A stretch of 54,366 nt of DNA. Origin: Laspinema palackyanum D2a. Its GTDB lineage: Bacteria > Cyanobacteriota > Cyanobacteriia > Cyanobacteriales > Laspinemataceae. The position numbers and the translations under genes were made by a program. Under the pieces are notes generated by a model. That model saw nothing but the letters and a program-made list of their open reading frames with translations, ran no database searches and was not told where the DNA came from. The stretch covers positions 1 through 54,366 of the forward strand of contig JAMXFF010000048.1 of NCBI GenBank assembly GCA_025370845.1, read 5' to 3'. This document shows positions 43,682 to 52,020 of this stretch, piece after piece. Position 1 is the first letter of the stretch. Each line of letters begins with the position of its first letter.

Positions 43682-46111
43682 TTAGCAATTTTGGATGTGA
43701 TGGACCACCGATTTACCATCCCTCATCCCGGTATTCCTATCAAAAAAACTCACATTACCTTGGCTTTTGGACTGGAAAATTGGCAGTTCAATAATAAATT
43801 CGGCCCCTTGATCGGGTTCAGAAATACACTCTAAGGTTCCTCGGTGTTTCTCCACTACAATCTGATAGCTAATGGACAAGCCCAGACCCGTCCCTTTACC
43901 GACCGCTTTGGTGGTGAAAAAGGGATCAAATAGTCGCCGCCGCACGGCTTCTGTCATGCCAATGCCATTGTCAGCAATGGTAATCCGCACCCGGGGAGAC
44001 CTCGAATTTTCCAAGAGTTCGCCATCGCTATCGAACTCGGGAAAATCAACCCGTTCAGTGCGAATTCGGAGGACCGGCAAGGTTTGGGATTTACTCCCCT
44101 GGCCAGACGCCATTGCTTCTTCCAAAGCGTCGATCGCATTAGCCATTAAGTTCATAAACACTTGATTCAGTTGACCCGGATAGCACTCCACCAGAGGCAG
44201 GTCCCCATCTTCAAAAATCAGTTGAATCGGCAGCCGTCCCGGTTGAGCGTTTAAACGGTGCTGCAAAATCATCAAGGTACTCTCAATCCCGTCCCGAATA
44301 TTAGCCCGCTTCATGTCCGATTCATCCACCCGAGAGAAGAGTCTCAGACTTTGGACGATCGCCCGAATTCGGTCGGTTCCTAACTTCATACTGGAGAGCA
44401 ATTTGGGTAAGTCATCCATCAGAAACTCCACATCCATTTCTTCGATCGCCGATTCCAGTTCCGCTACAGGTTCGGGATAGTATTTTTGATACAAATTGAG
44501 GACGGTTAGGAGTTCTAACGTATAGTTATTCACATGAACCAGATTGCCGTGAATAAAATTAACCGGATTATTAATTTCATGAGCAATTCCAGCCACTAAC
44601 TGTCCGAGCCCAGACATCTTTTCACTCTGGACCAGTTGGGCCTCGGTTTGCTGTAATTCCACCAGGGTTTTTTCTAGTTCTTCGGCTTTTTCCCGGGCAA
44701 CTTGGGCACTGTGGAGACTTTGTTGATACAGTTGGGCTTGGTCGATGGCGATCGCCAGTTGATTACCCACGGCTTCTAACAGTTCGATTTCATCATCACT
44801 CCAAGGCCGAATTTTGCTACTGTTGGCACAAGCCACAAACCCCCTTTTCCCCAGTCGCGTCTCGATGGGAACAGCTAAAATCGAACTGACATCTTGTTTG
44901 AGAAAAAACTGCCGCATCACGGAATCCGTTAATTTCGTCACATCATCCACGCGCACAATCTCCATCTTCAACAGTTTCGATGCCAATCCCCCCACTTCGC
45001 TAGTCGCGTAGTCGCCGATCACACTCGGTAAAGCGGGATGCTTGGCTTCGTTAATCACTTGCCAATAATCTGACGTATGCAGGGTCAAGTGCGAAAAATG
45101 ACCGGGATGGTGTCGTAGAGACCGTTCCGAGGACGGTTCTGGGGGCCTCTCATCCGCTTCTGCTGATTCCCTGGACCGGATGTTTGATTTCGCCGGGTTA
45201 TACCAGGCGAACAAACAGCGATCCACCCGTAACAGGTTGCGAATTTCGGTAACTGCTGTTTCTAAAATGGTACTTAGTTCCAGAGACTGGCGAATTTGGG
45301 TAGCCAAGCGAAATAAGATCGCCTGTCTGCGGCTTTCTTTGAGTTTGTTTTCATGGGCTAAAGCGGCGATCGCACTCGCCGCTTGGGAGGCTAAGGCGGT
45401 CAATAATTTTAAATCCTCTGCGCTATATCCAAGAGATTCCCGGTTCCCGATCGCGATCGCCCCGATGACTTTTTCCTTGGTTTTCAGGGGGACGCACATC
45501 ACCGAAGCCAGACCCGGGGGTTGATGGGGGCCGGATTCTGGGGCCAACTCCCATCCAATATCATTGACAATTTCTCCGCGTCCCGTCTCCACGGACCGAT
45601 TCACCAGGGTTGCCGTTGCCGCTAACTCGCTGAAACAGCCCCCTGCCGGACCGAATGTCTGAATAGATTCTAGGCGATCGCTCCCTTCCTCCCACAACAT
45701 CACCGCCCCACTACTGGCTTTAATGCCCCGTTGGGCTTCTTCTAGTACAATCCCTGCGACTTCTTTAATATCTAAACTGCCGATGATTTTTTCAGAAATG
45801 TTATAAAGTAGAGTTAACTCTCGATATTTTCCCAGAACTTCTCGGGCTAACGCTTTTTTTTCGACCTCTTGGGTTGCCAAACAAGAAATCATCGAGGCGA
45901 TCGCACCGACTTTTTCCCCGCCACAAACCCACCCGATCAGTTCTCCATTGACCACAACCGGGTATTTACTGAAGTTTGTCTCTTGAACGCCTACAATCAC
46001 CGCCCCTCCTGCATCCAGAAGGGCGATCGGGCTATCGAGTGCAGTCACACAACCCTCAATTGCCGACCGGATTTCTTTTTTGCCATACAGTTTTTTAAGC
46101 GTGAATGTCAT
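43682..46111 (-). CDS. GAF-GAF sensor histidine kinase, paralogue
   Basis: The 809-residue kinase mirrors the one at 15159-17567: N-terminal input region, GAF1 (about 110-250), GAF2 (about 280-460), coiled coil, His511 in AHEINNPVNFI, N-box NQVFMNLMANAIDA, G1 IADNGIGM, G2 GKGTGLGLS. It has its own extra low-complexity segment in GAF2 (about 308-345, Glu/Pro/Ser/His-rich) that the paralogue lacks. No membrane span is evident. It heads the minus-strand signalling block, with AGGAG just upstream of the ATG, and could phosphorylate the receivers downstream; this is inference from position. Confidence 0.93.
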   Translation of the reverse strand: MTFTLKKLYGKKEIRSAIEGCVTALDSPIALLDAGGAVIVGVQETNFSKYPVVVNGELIGWVCGGEKVGAIASMISCLATQEVEKKALAREVLGKYRELTLLYNISEKIIGSLDIKEVAGIVLEEAQRGIKASSGAVMLWEEGSDRLESIQTFGPAGGCFSELAATATLVNRSVETGRGEIVNDIGWELAPESGPHQPPGLASVMCVPLKTKEKVIGAIAIGNRESLGYSAEDLKLLTALASQAASAIAALAHENKLKESRRQAILFRLATQIRQSLELSTILETAVTEIRNLLRVDRCLFAWYNPAKSNIRSRESAEADERPPEPSSERSLRHHPGHFSHLTLHTSDYWQVINEAKHPALPSVIGDYATSEVGGLASKLLKMEIVRVDDVTKLTDSVMRQFFLKQDVSSILAVPIETRLGKRGFVACANSSKIRPWSDDEIELLEAVGNQLAIAIDQAQLYQQSLHSAQVAREKAEELEKTLVELQQTEAQLVQSEKMSGLGQLVAGIAHEINNPVNFIHGNLVHVNNYTLELLTVLNLYQKYYPEPVAELESAIEEMDVEFLMDDLPKLLSSMKLGTDRIRAIVQSLRLFSRVDESDMKRANIRDGIESTLMILQHRLNAQPGRLPIQLIFEDGDLPLVECYPGQLNQVFMNLMANAIDALEEAMASGQGSKSQTLPVLRIRTERVDFPEFDSDGELLENSRSPRVRITIADNGIGMTEAVRRRLFDPFFTTKAVGKGTGLGLSISYQIVVEKHRGTLECISEPDQGAEFIIELPIFQSKSQGNVSFFDRNTGMRDGKSVVHHIQNC

Positions 46112-46676
46112 CGGTTTGCTCCTATACTCCTCTGGGTCGCGCTAACTTAACCCTTAATCTTTTATTAAGCTCTTTCTTTGCTGTGTCTAGCTTAACTCAG
46201 AACCCTCCATCCCAACGCCCTTGTTTAAAAAATTACACAGTTAGTTTAGATCTAGTCAATGAGACGCTTGGGAACAAAATTCGCTCCCTAACCCTGCGCG
46301 CTAAGTTTTAGGGGTGAGCAAAAATACGACACAGCCACACCAATGATCGCTCAACAACCCGCAACTTCACTCCCGGGAGATCGGTCCTAGAGTTTCTCGG
46401 GAGGGATTAAAGAAATGGAGTAAAAAACCAGGTTATTCACCCGTCATTCACGCAAAAAAGGCATAAAGTTTTAGTGAAGAAACCGGGTGCTCTTCCCCCG
46501 AGGGAACCGATGCCCTAAGATGAGAGAAATCGCCAGTGGGCCCTCATCGTCAGAGCAGAGTGACTTAGAGCCCCTACATTTAGGATAGGATTCCCCCAGC
46601 CGCCTCAGTCTCCAAACCCAAGAGTTTGAACCTTTAAATTTACCCGGGGGTCTAAACCCTCAGAATTCCCACATCC
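46112..46676. other. Divergent promoter region, kinase block to sigma operon
   Basis: The 565-bp spacer separates two divergently transcribed operons. It contains degenerate AGAAACCGGGT copies near 46424 and 46478 and a stretch CTACATTTAGGAT at 46576-46588 identical to part of the MITE at 29070-29169, perhaps a relic. No gene is visible. Confidence 0.5.
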
Positions 46677-47318
46677 TTGAGGAAAAAGTCACAGGTGCTC
46701 ACCGTGTCAGCAAAGGTAGTTACAAAGGAGCCATCCGATTTGGACCTGGTAAAGTGTTGTCAAAACAGGGATTTCCCTGCGGGCGATCGCCTCTTGTGCC
46801 AGGACTGTTTTGGTCAGCTGTACCGGCGCTATCAACATCAGGTGCGATCGACCCTGTACCAACTTTGTGGTGCACCGGAGATCGATGACTTGGTACAGGA
46901 GGTGTTTTTAAAAGTATGGAAAGGATTACCGAAACTCCGGCAACCCGCCTACTTCTCGACTTGGCTGTATCGGATTACTTGGAATGTCGCCACCGATCGC
47001 CGTCAAGGTTTTGTCAAAGAACAGGCCCAACATCGAGGATCCATCGCCTTGCTCCAAGAGGACAGCAGCAGCGATCGGCCTCCCCAGTCCCAAACCCCCG
47101 ATTTAATGCACTTACATTACCAGGATTTAGTGCAACGCGGACTAGAGGGTTTAAGTTTCGAGCATCGGGCGGTTTTAGTCCTTCATGACCTCGAAGATCT
47201 ACCCCAAAAAGAGGTTGCTCAAATTATGAACATTCCGGTGGGAACAGTTAAATCCAGGTTGTTTCATGCCCGAGCCTCTATGCGAAAATTTCTGGAATCT
47301 GAAGGAGTGCAACTATGA
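46677..47318 (+). CDS. ECF-type RNA polymerase sigma factor
   Basis: The 213-residue product has sigma region 2 (about 43-112, with EIDDLVQEVFLKVWKGLPKL and FSTWLYRITWNVATDRRQ) and region 4 (about 150-205, with LPQKEVAQIMNIPVGTVKSR), the extracytoplasmic-function layout. There is no ATG in the N-terminal half. The frame opens with TTG at 46677; GTG at 46695, 11 bases after GAGGA, is an equally good start. Cys27, Cys28, Cys41 and Cys44 in the N-terminal part are unusual and might sense metal or redox. Its stop overlaps the next gene by four bases, the classic sigma/anti-sigma arrangement. Confidence 0.93.
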   Translation: MRKKSQVLTVSAKVVTKEPSDLDLVKCCQNRDFPAGDRLLCQDCFGQLYRRYQHQVRSTLYQLCGAPEIDDLVQEVFLKVWKGLPKLRQPAYFSTWLYRITWNVATDRRQGFVKEQAQHRGSIALLQEDSSSDRPPQSQTPDLMHLHYQDLVQRGLEGLSFEHRAVLVLHDLEDLPQKEVAQIMNIPVGTVKSRLFHARASMRKFLESEGVQL

Positions 47319-47686
47319 ACCAACACCCAGAAAAACCCGACTGTCTCGTAGATTTTTTACGTCAACATCGCCCGGATATTCCCCCGGCTTCCCCGCAGTT
47401 AGAAGAACGAATTCTAGCCGCTGTTGCAGGCGATCGGCCCAGGGTCAGGGGTTATTCACTGCGCCTCCTCTGGTTGGTTGTCCCCTCCATTGCCGCGAGT
47501 TTATCCCTAGCCTTTTGGGGGATTAAACCCGGGTTATTTTCCCCAACACCGGCCAGCAATTCCGCTCAAATTGAAGCATTCATGGAATATACCTGGAATG
47601 GTCTGTTACAAGATGAAATGCTAAATCCTTCTCATGATTTAATTTTTATCGAAGAAGAAAGTGTCTCCCCATTGGAATCAGATTAA
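47315..47686 (+). CDS. Single-pass membrane protein, probable anti-sigma factor
   Basis: The 123-residue product has a cytoplasmic N-terminus of about 45 residues, one transmembrane segment (LLWLVVPSIAASLSLAFWGI, 51-70) and a short acidic periplasmic tail. The cytoplasmic part lacks the HxxxCxxC zinc motif of classical anti-sigma proteins, so the assignment rests on the ATGA overlap with the sigma gene, the membrane topology and the size. It would hold the sigma factor at the membrane until a periplasmic signal arrives. The alternative is an unrelated small membrane protein co-expressed with sigma. Confidence 0.75.
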   Translation: MNQHPEKPDCLVDFLRQHRPDIPPASPQLEERILAAVAGDRPRVRGYSLRLLWLVVPSIAASLSLAFWGIKPGLFSPTPASNSAQIEAFMEYTWNGLLQDEMLNPSHDLIFIEEESVSPLESD

Positions 47687-47723
47687 TCCTTGGGTAATTA
47701 TCCAATTAATTTAGCTCTTTGAA

Positions 47724-47742
47724 TTTACCTAAATTAGGTAAA
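47724..47742. promoter_or_regulatory. 19-bp perfect palindrome, operator candidate
   Basis: TTTACCTAA and TTAGGTAAA flank a central A. The site is 86 bp upstream of the Spy-like gene start and 37 bp after the anti-sigma stop. Its size and symmetry suit a dimeric regulator. Confidence 0.5.
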
Positions 47743-47827
47743 AACCCGAAACCTTTTTCTCTTGAACCCGGTCTACAAATTCAAGTGTAACCCAACACTT
47801 CATTGCAAATTAAGTGAGGCTTTAATT

Positions 47828-48382
47828 ATGTCTGCCTATCGTCTTTCCTTGTTAGCCGCTTTAATGCTTGCCCTGGGAACCAGCACTGCCGCTTATGCTG
47901 CTGCACCCCAAGCCTTTGCAGAACAAACCATCGCTCAACGTCCCGGGGGCAACAATCCAGGTCGGGGTTCTGAACGAGGCGGTGAATGGGCCGGAAAAGA
48001 AGGCTGGCTCGAACAGTTAAATCTCACAGAGCAGCAACAGCAAGAAATCCAAGCCATTCGCGATCGCTACGAAACTCAGATGCAAGCCACCCGAGACCAA
48101 ATGCGTCAAAACATGGAGCGCATGGGTCAAATGATGGGAGGCAATACCAGCGATAATGATCTCCGGAATCAACACAATCAAATTCTCCAAGCGCGGCAAC
48201 AAATGGGACAAATGCAGTTTGAGCAAATGTTAGCCATTCGCAACGTTCTCACCCCAGAACAACGCCAGCAGTTTGCCCAATTGATGCAAGAGCGCCGCCA
48301 AAACCGCGAGAACCGTCAGGGCCATAATGGGAACGGACAGGGAAATCGCAACCGACCCAATTCTACGGGTTCTGGACGGTAG
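47828..48382 (+). CDS. Spy/CpxP/CnrX-like periplasmic protein
   Basis: The 184-residue product has a signal peptide with a likely cut after AAYAAA or AEQ. The mature helical part contains two LTxxQ motifs, LTEQQ (66-70) and LTPEQ (141-145), the hallmark of the Spy/CpxP family, and a methionine/glutamine-rich segment at 85-135 (for example MERMGQMMGG). The C-terminal 35 residues are Asn, Gly and Arg rich. Relatives act as periplasmic chaperones or, in CnrX, as metal sensors controlling an ECF sigma factor. The ATG at 47828 is preceded by GAGG; an upstream in-frame ATG at 47762 is rejected because the signal peptide starts here. Confidence 0.88.
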   Translation: MSAYRLSLLAALMLALGTSTAAYAAAPQAFAEQTIAQRPGGNNPGRGSERGGEWAGKEGWLEQLNLTEQQQQEIQAIRDRYETQMQATRDQMRQNMERMGQMMGGNTSDNDLRNQHNQILQARQQMGQMQFEQMLAIRNVLTPEQRQQFAQLMQERRQNRENRQGHNGNGQGNRNRPNSTGSGR

Positions 48383-49014
48383 TCATCCCCCGCAGATGGG
48401 GTCCGTAAAACTCAGACACCCGCTTTCGGGACTTCATCTGTTGTCATTAACCCTCAAGCAAGGGCCAGAAAGCCAGTTTAAGCTCCTCTCTACCCAATCC
48501 GGTATCGGCGTCCTAGGGGGATTAAATTTCCCCAGGGATGGCTAAAAATCCTCACCTTTAAATGTTCTGGAAAGGTAACCGGAAGGGATGTGAAACCATT
48601 CATCAGTTCTCATTTCCTGATCGCCTGAAGCGTGAAGCTTGCTACTTCATTCTTCAGGCTTTTTTTTGGACCCTCTACCCACGGAGTCGGGCCAGGGGGA
48701 CCCCTCCCCAGGCGATCGCCCCTGGAAAGGTCCTGGCTCAATGCTTATCCCAGGGAGGTTTTTTTCTCCGAGTGACCCCGGCGCCTTCCGGAAAAAAGGG
48801 TCTATAATACTTCATACTAACGGGAGAGGATATAGCGATAGATAGGCGATATATTTTCTGTAGGTTCAAATTTAGAGCACAAATTTGCTAACCGATTCAG
48901 GTGGATCCATGACGCCGACCTCTGGGGGTTAACAACGGCTCATTCATCTATAGTTGAAATTCCGTTCAAATTAGAGTGTTCTTAAAGGATTAGAAGAGTT
49001 ACGGAGCTAGAATC
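48383..49014 (+). other. Spacer with intrinsic terminator
   Basis: No gene is seen between the Spy-like gene and the small membrane frame at 49015. The clearest element is the terminator at 48623-48667. Further on is an AT-rich region (48830-48900) with the near-palindrome GATATAGCGATAGATAGGCG, of unknown meaning. Confidence 0.5.
48623..48667 (+). terminator. Intrinsic terminator after the sigma operon
   Basis: GCCTGAAG at 48623-48630 pairs with CTTCAGGC at 48652-48659, with an inner GTGAAGC stem, and is followed by eight T residues. It lies about 240 bp after the Spy-like stop and reads correctly for the plus strand. Confidence 0.8.
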
Positions 49015-49239
49015 ATGGTAGATGAACTCGATAAAGAGCTGAGAAAGTGCGGAGCCTTCTTAAGTCTAGCCCTATGCCTGGTGTTAGCAAATTTCGCTGT
49101 ATCCTTCAAGTTTCCCGAACTGCCGACAACGAGCGATGAGCCATTGGAATCGGGTGTTTGTGAGAAGAGAGTGGTCGGCATTTTTCACACCGACAACCGG
49201 CTTCTTGACCAATTTTGCTTGACTCAAGTCTCCTTATAA
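49015..49239 (+). CDS. Small single-pass membrane protein, hypothetical
   Basis: The 74-residue frame starts at an ATG with GGAG at 49003-49006, eight bases upstream. It has a charged N-terminus (VDELDKELRKC), a hydrophobic helix (GAFLSLALCLVLANFAVSF, 13-31) and a polar C-terminal part with two cysteines. I recognise no family. The ribosome site and membrane helix favour a real gene; the repeat-rich setting and lack of relatives leave it uncertain. Confidence 0.4.
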   Translation: MVDELDKELRKCGAFLSLALCLVLANFAVSFKFPELPTTSDEPLESGVCEKRVVGIFHTDNRLLDQFCLTQVSL

Positions 49240-50142
49240 CCCCGTTAAAGGGGAGTCTGAGAGTTTGATTTAACCTTAACATCCCCGGTTTGTGCGCCGG
49301 ATAGAGCAACTGCCGGGGATAAGCCCTATTTGAACCCGTTAAAATTCGTGAAAACATCCGTTCACCTCCATCGGCATCACCGGAAGAGAACGGCCTGAGC
49401 CTTACCCCCAACCCCTGCCTCCAGTTGACACCCTTGGCCCCTCCATTTCCTTGGATTCCGGGGGTCCTCTCCAGTTGCGGATGCCAGCCCCCTCCCCCCG
49501 AAAAGAGTAGATTTTTTGACGCTTCGGGGGGATTGGCCTCACATTTAAGTGAACTTCGGGTCCCCTCCCCTGTGTCTTGGGGAGGGGACCCGAAGTAAAG
49601 CAAATCACGATGAGGGTAAAAAACCTACTCTTTTAAGTGTCCCCATCGAGAGTTGGATCTACTCCCTGCGAGAGCTTGTGGAGCATTTATCTATCTCAGG
49701 AGTGAGAAATTCTATCTATCTGATGTAGAATTCCCATTTTTGTCCTTTAAAATGCCCTGTTGCATCACCGGAGAAATAAGTCAATAAAATGCAACCTTAG
49801 AAAGATGAAAATTATCTGACGGTTAGATAGTATTAATGCATGAGTTACTCCAATCTTGTTCCAGAATTCAGAGGTGTCCTATGGGAATCATCTAACCCTT
49901 GATAAATCAAAGTAAAGTGTTGAATTCCAACCCTTTCCAGTGATATTTCCGGTGTTTATCCCTCAATTTTTAGCGGCTCAATATTCCAAATGGTACGGAA
50001 AATCGATTGTCCGGGGATAAAAAATTGATAGGAAACCGGGCGGTTGCATCACTCCATTTCCAGACTTTTCCAAAAATCGTGGAAATTTTCCACTCTTTTT
50101 TACCTTAATAACAAAGTTCACCTAACAAAACAAAGAGGTTTT
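49240..50142. other. Long spacer with nested inverted-repeat element
   Basis: The 903-bp spacer holds CCCC-GTTAAA-GGGG right after the preceding gene (49238-49255), a low-complexity C-rich stretch, the nested element at 49501-49634, and an AT-rich region to about 50140 that should contain the promoter of the next gene. No convincing coding frame is present; long minus-strand frames at 49106-49608 overlap each other and the hairpins. Confidence 0.5.
49501..49634. repeat. Nested inverted-repeat element, 134 bp
   Basis: The outer arms, AAAAGAGTAGATTTTTT at 49501-49517 and AAAAAACCTACTCTTTT at 49618-49634, match in 16 of 17 positions. Inside, ACTTCGGGTCCCCTCCCC (49553-49570) pairs perfectly with GGGGAGGGGACCCGAAGT (49579-49596) around an eight-base loop. 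There is no coding capacity. A MITE or a processed structured RNA are both possible. Confidence 0.8.
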
Positions 50143-50415
50143 ATGAGCGACTACAAGAGTATTGACAAAAGACGGACTGCTAATCCCGGCGATCGCATTG
50201 CCGATGAAGAGCAAACTATTGAAGAGAAATCTAAACAACTAGCGGTAGATTCTCCCGATATTACAGGAGACCATATTCAGGTTCCCACCTATTTTATCGT
50301 GGAAGATGAAGAAGGCAATCAGGAAGCACTTCATCACGTCAAGGATGCCGAAGAAATTTCTGATGTAATTCGACAAGCGCGAACCGATGACGACGGGAAT
50401 CGTAAGTGGTGGTAA
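50143..50415 (+). CDS. Small acidic conserved-looking protein
   Basis: From the ATG at 50143, preceded by AGAGG, the product is 90 residues: charged and acidic, with TGDHIQVPTYFIVEDEEGN near the middle and a final EISDVIRQARTDDDGNRKWW. It has no membrane segment and no cysteines. The frame extends back to 50044 but that part is leader. I do not recognise a family. A hairpin at 50468-50499 lies 53 bp after the stop. Confidence 0.7.
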   Translation: MSDYKSIDKRRTANPGDRIADEEQTIEEKSKQLAVDSPDITGDHIQVPTYFIVEDEEGNQEALHHVKDAEEISDVIRQARTDDDGNRKWW

Positions 50416-50780
50416 TCTGATCCCCTCCTCATCCTAAGACTCAGATATTTTCAGAATCCTGGATGAACACCAGTCGTACCTCAACGGTACTTCTGGTGAC
50501 CTATCTAATCTAACGCAGTAGATGAACATCCTTAAAATCTTTCCCCCTTCCCTCACTCAAGAAAATGCCTGAATCTTCCTCCTTCTGTGGAGGGTCGAAT
50601 CCGGGAGAGTCAGGGAGAAGGAGGACGGGAAATTAAGAAAGCTCCTCCCTTCAAAAAAAATTTTTTTGGGGATGTCACCCAGTCGCGATGTAGGTGAAGT
50701 AGTCAATCCACTCCCCCTACTCTCGACTTGAGGTCCCCTATCAAGGGTATCCAAATTTGATTGGGCCGCTCAATATTTTC
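50416..50780. other. Convergent spacer with hairpin
   Basis: A compound hairpin at 50468-50499 has CACCAG/CTGGTG and GTACC/GGTAC stems separated by a TC/TT internal mismatch. Further on is an A-run/T-run junction (AAAAAAAATTTTTTT, about 50656-50670). No gene is visible; the spacer separates convergent genes. Confidence 0.55.
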
Positions 50781-51176
50781 CTAAGTCATCACTTCTTCAT
50801 TACTAGAATAGTCCGGACATTCCGTAGCTTCAGTCCGCAGGACCTTATCCGGTTGGACGGCACATTTTAGATAAGGATTATTTTTAAAATATTTACAATT
50901 TGTGCAGGGTAATTGACTCACTGCGGGTAAGTTAGAGAGGCGACCCCGGACGGATTTCCAAAAATTAAAGTGCATGACAAACAGCACAACCCAGACGACT
51001 GCGGCAAAGGAAAGCGGCACTAATAACAGATCGCCGGTAGAAAAGCTTTGCTCGGGTCTCGTGGGAGACTGATAGGCTGGAATTTCAATTTGTTCTGAAG
51101 CCTTTAAATCCCTAGGCCCTACCTGAGATAGGGTTAAGCCAGTGGTGATGTCCGGATAGTTTGGAATTTGATTCAT
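50781..51176 (-). CDS. Membrane-anchored protein with C-terminal cysteine module
   Basis: The 131-residue product has a polar N-terminal 48 residues, one transmembrane segment (DLLLVPLSFAAVVWVVLFVM, 49-68) and a basic region, then Cys91-x2-Cys94-x10-Cys105-x14-Cys120-Pro. The CTNCKYF and ECPDY wording echoes the C-terminus of the beta-CASP protein at 8196-9875 (CGNCRYY and YCPAF), suggesting a shared small metal-binding module, probably cytoplasmic given the basic residues after the membrane helix. The family is not recognised. It appears monocistronic. Confidence 0.75.
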   Translation of the reverse strand: MNQIPNYPDITTGLTLSQVGPRDLKASEQIEIPAYQSPTRPEQSFSTGDLLLVPLSFAAVVWVVLFVMHFNFWKSVRGRLSNLPAVSQLPCTNCKYFKNNPYLKCAVQPDKVLRTEATECPDYSSNEEVMT

Positions 51177-52020
51177 CTTTTTTAACTCGGGATGTTTAGG
51201 ATGGGTTAGCCAATATATCTGTCTTGAAACCTTTAAGAAAAATTTTTTTTAGAAGCCCGCGTATTTCTAGCGAGGGACTCTCCAGATTTTATCGGAAAGA
51301 GTCTAGCACTTGTGACGGAGATGAGGTACAGCAGTCGGATTTACTCTAACCCCTAAATCCTTCCCCAGACTCCTGTTACTCTCAAGAGGTTATGACTTGA
51401 GTTTCCCTAAAATTCGCCTGTTTGTCAGCCATTCTTTCTATCGGGTGATCCTTCAAGAAAACTGTGATGCTTAGGGGGAAAGGGATTGAGGAGAATCCTT
51501 GATGGACTTCATCCCCGCGAAAAACGCGAGCCAGACTTGTAAAAAAGAAAGCGCGTTTAAAGGGTTAATCAAAATATAACTTACAAACAAATTAGCTGAT
51601 CTCTTTCTCTGGTGGGGTTTATCCCTACCTCTCAATATACCCCTAGGCTGAAGTTAGGTTTGTAGCCGATCGCATGAATTTTTTTCGGATTAAATGTAGG
51701 GCATAAAATTTTTCTGAGAGATTCCCCCAACTCCCCTTAACCTGAGTTTTTTCAAGGTGAAGCCGACGAGTCAATTGATACCTGAACTGGGATAACATTA
51801 CGGTGGAGTTTCCGAAAAGTTTCTAGGGGGAACGACGAAAATTGAGCCGATCGCCCAAAGAGTAATTGAGCGGTGACTTGACTAGGGTACAGGGAGTCAA
51901 CTGCCTCCCCGAGTTGTCTGACCCTAGTTTATCCCTGGGTTCAAAGCCCCGAATCCCTCTCTGGATAGATTTAAAACCCCTCTTCCCCAGGGTAATAGAA
52001 ACGGGGTATTTTCCCGGAAA
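51177..52020. other. Long spacer without a supported gene
   Basis: The 844-bp spacer has no convincing coding frame. CTAGGGT (51882-51888) pairs with ACCCTAG (51921-51927), with an inner GGGAG/CTCCC stem, about 95-140 bp beyond the DUF1611 stop on the minus strand; it lacks a T-run. A fragment GATTCCCCCAACTCCCCTTAA near 51721-51740 resembles the C-run repeat at 25031-25066. The part near 51177-51330 should hold the promoter of the preceding minus-strand gene. Confidence 0.4.

Noticed and set aside
46566-46600. Second MITE copy
   Set aside because: Only 13 bp match the 29070-29169 element and no CAGGACTTA ends are found nearby; at most a relic.
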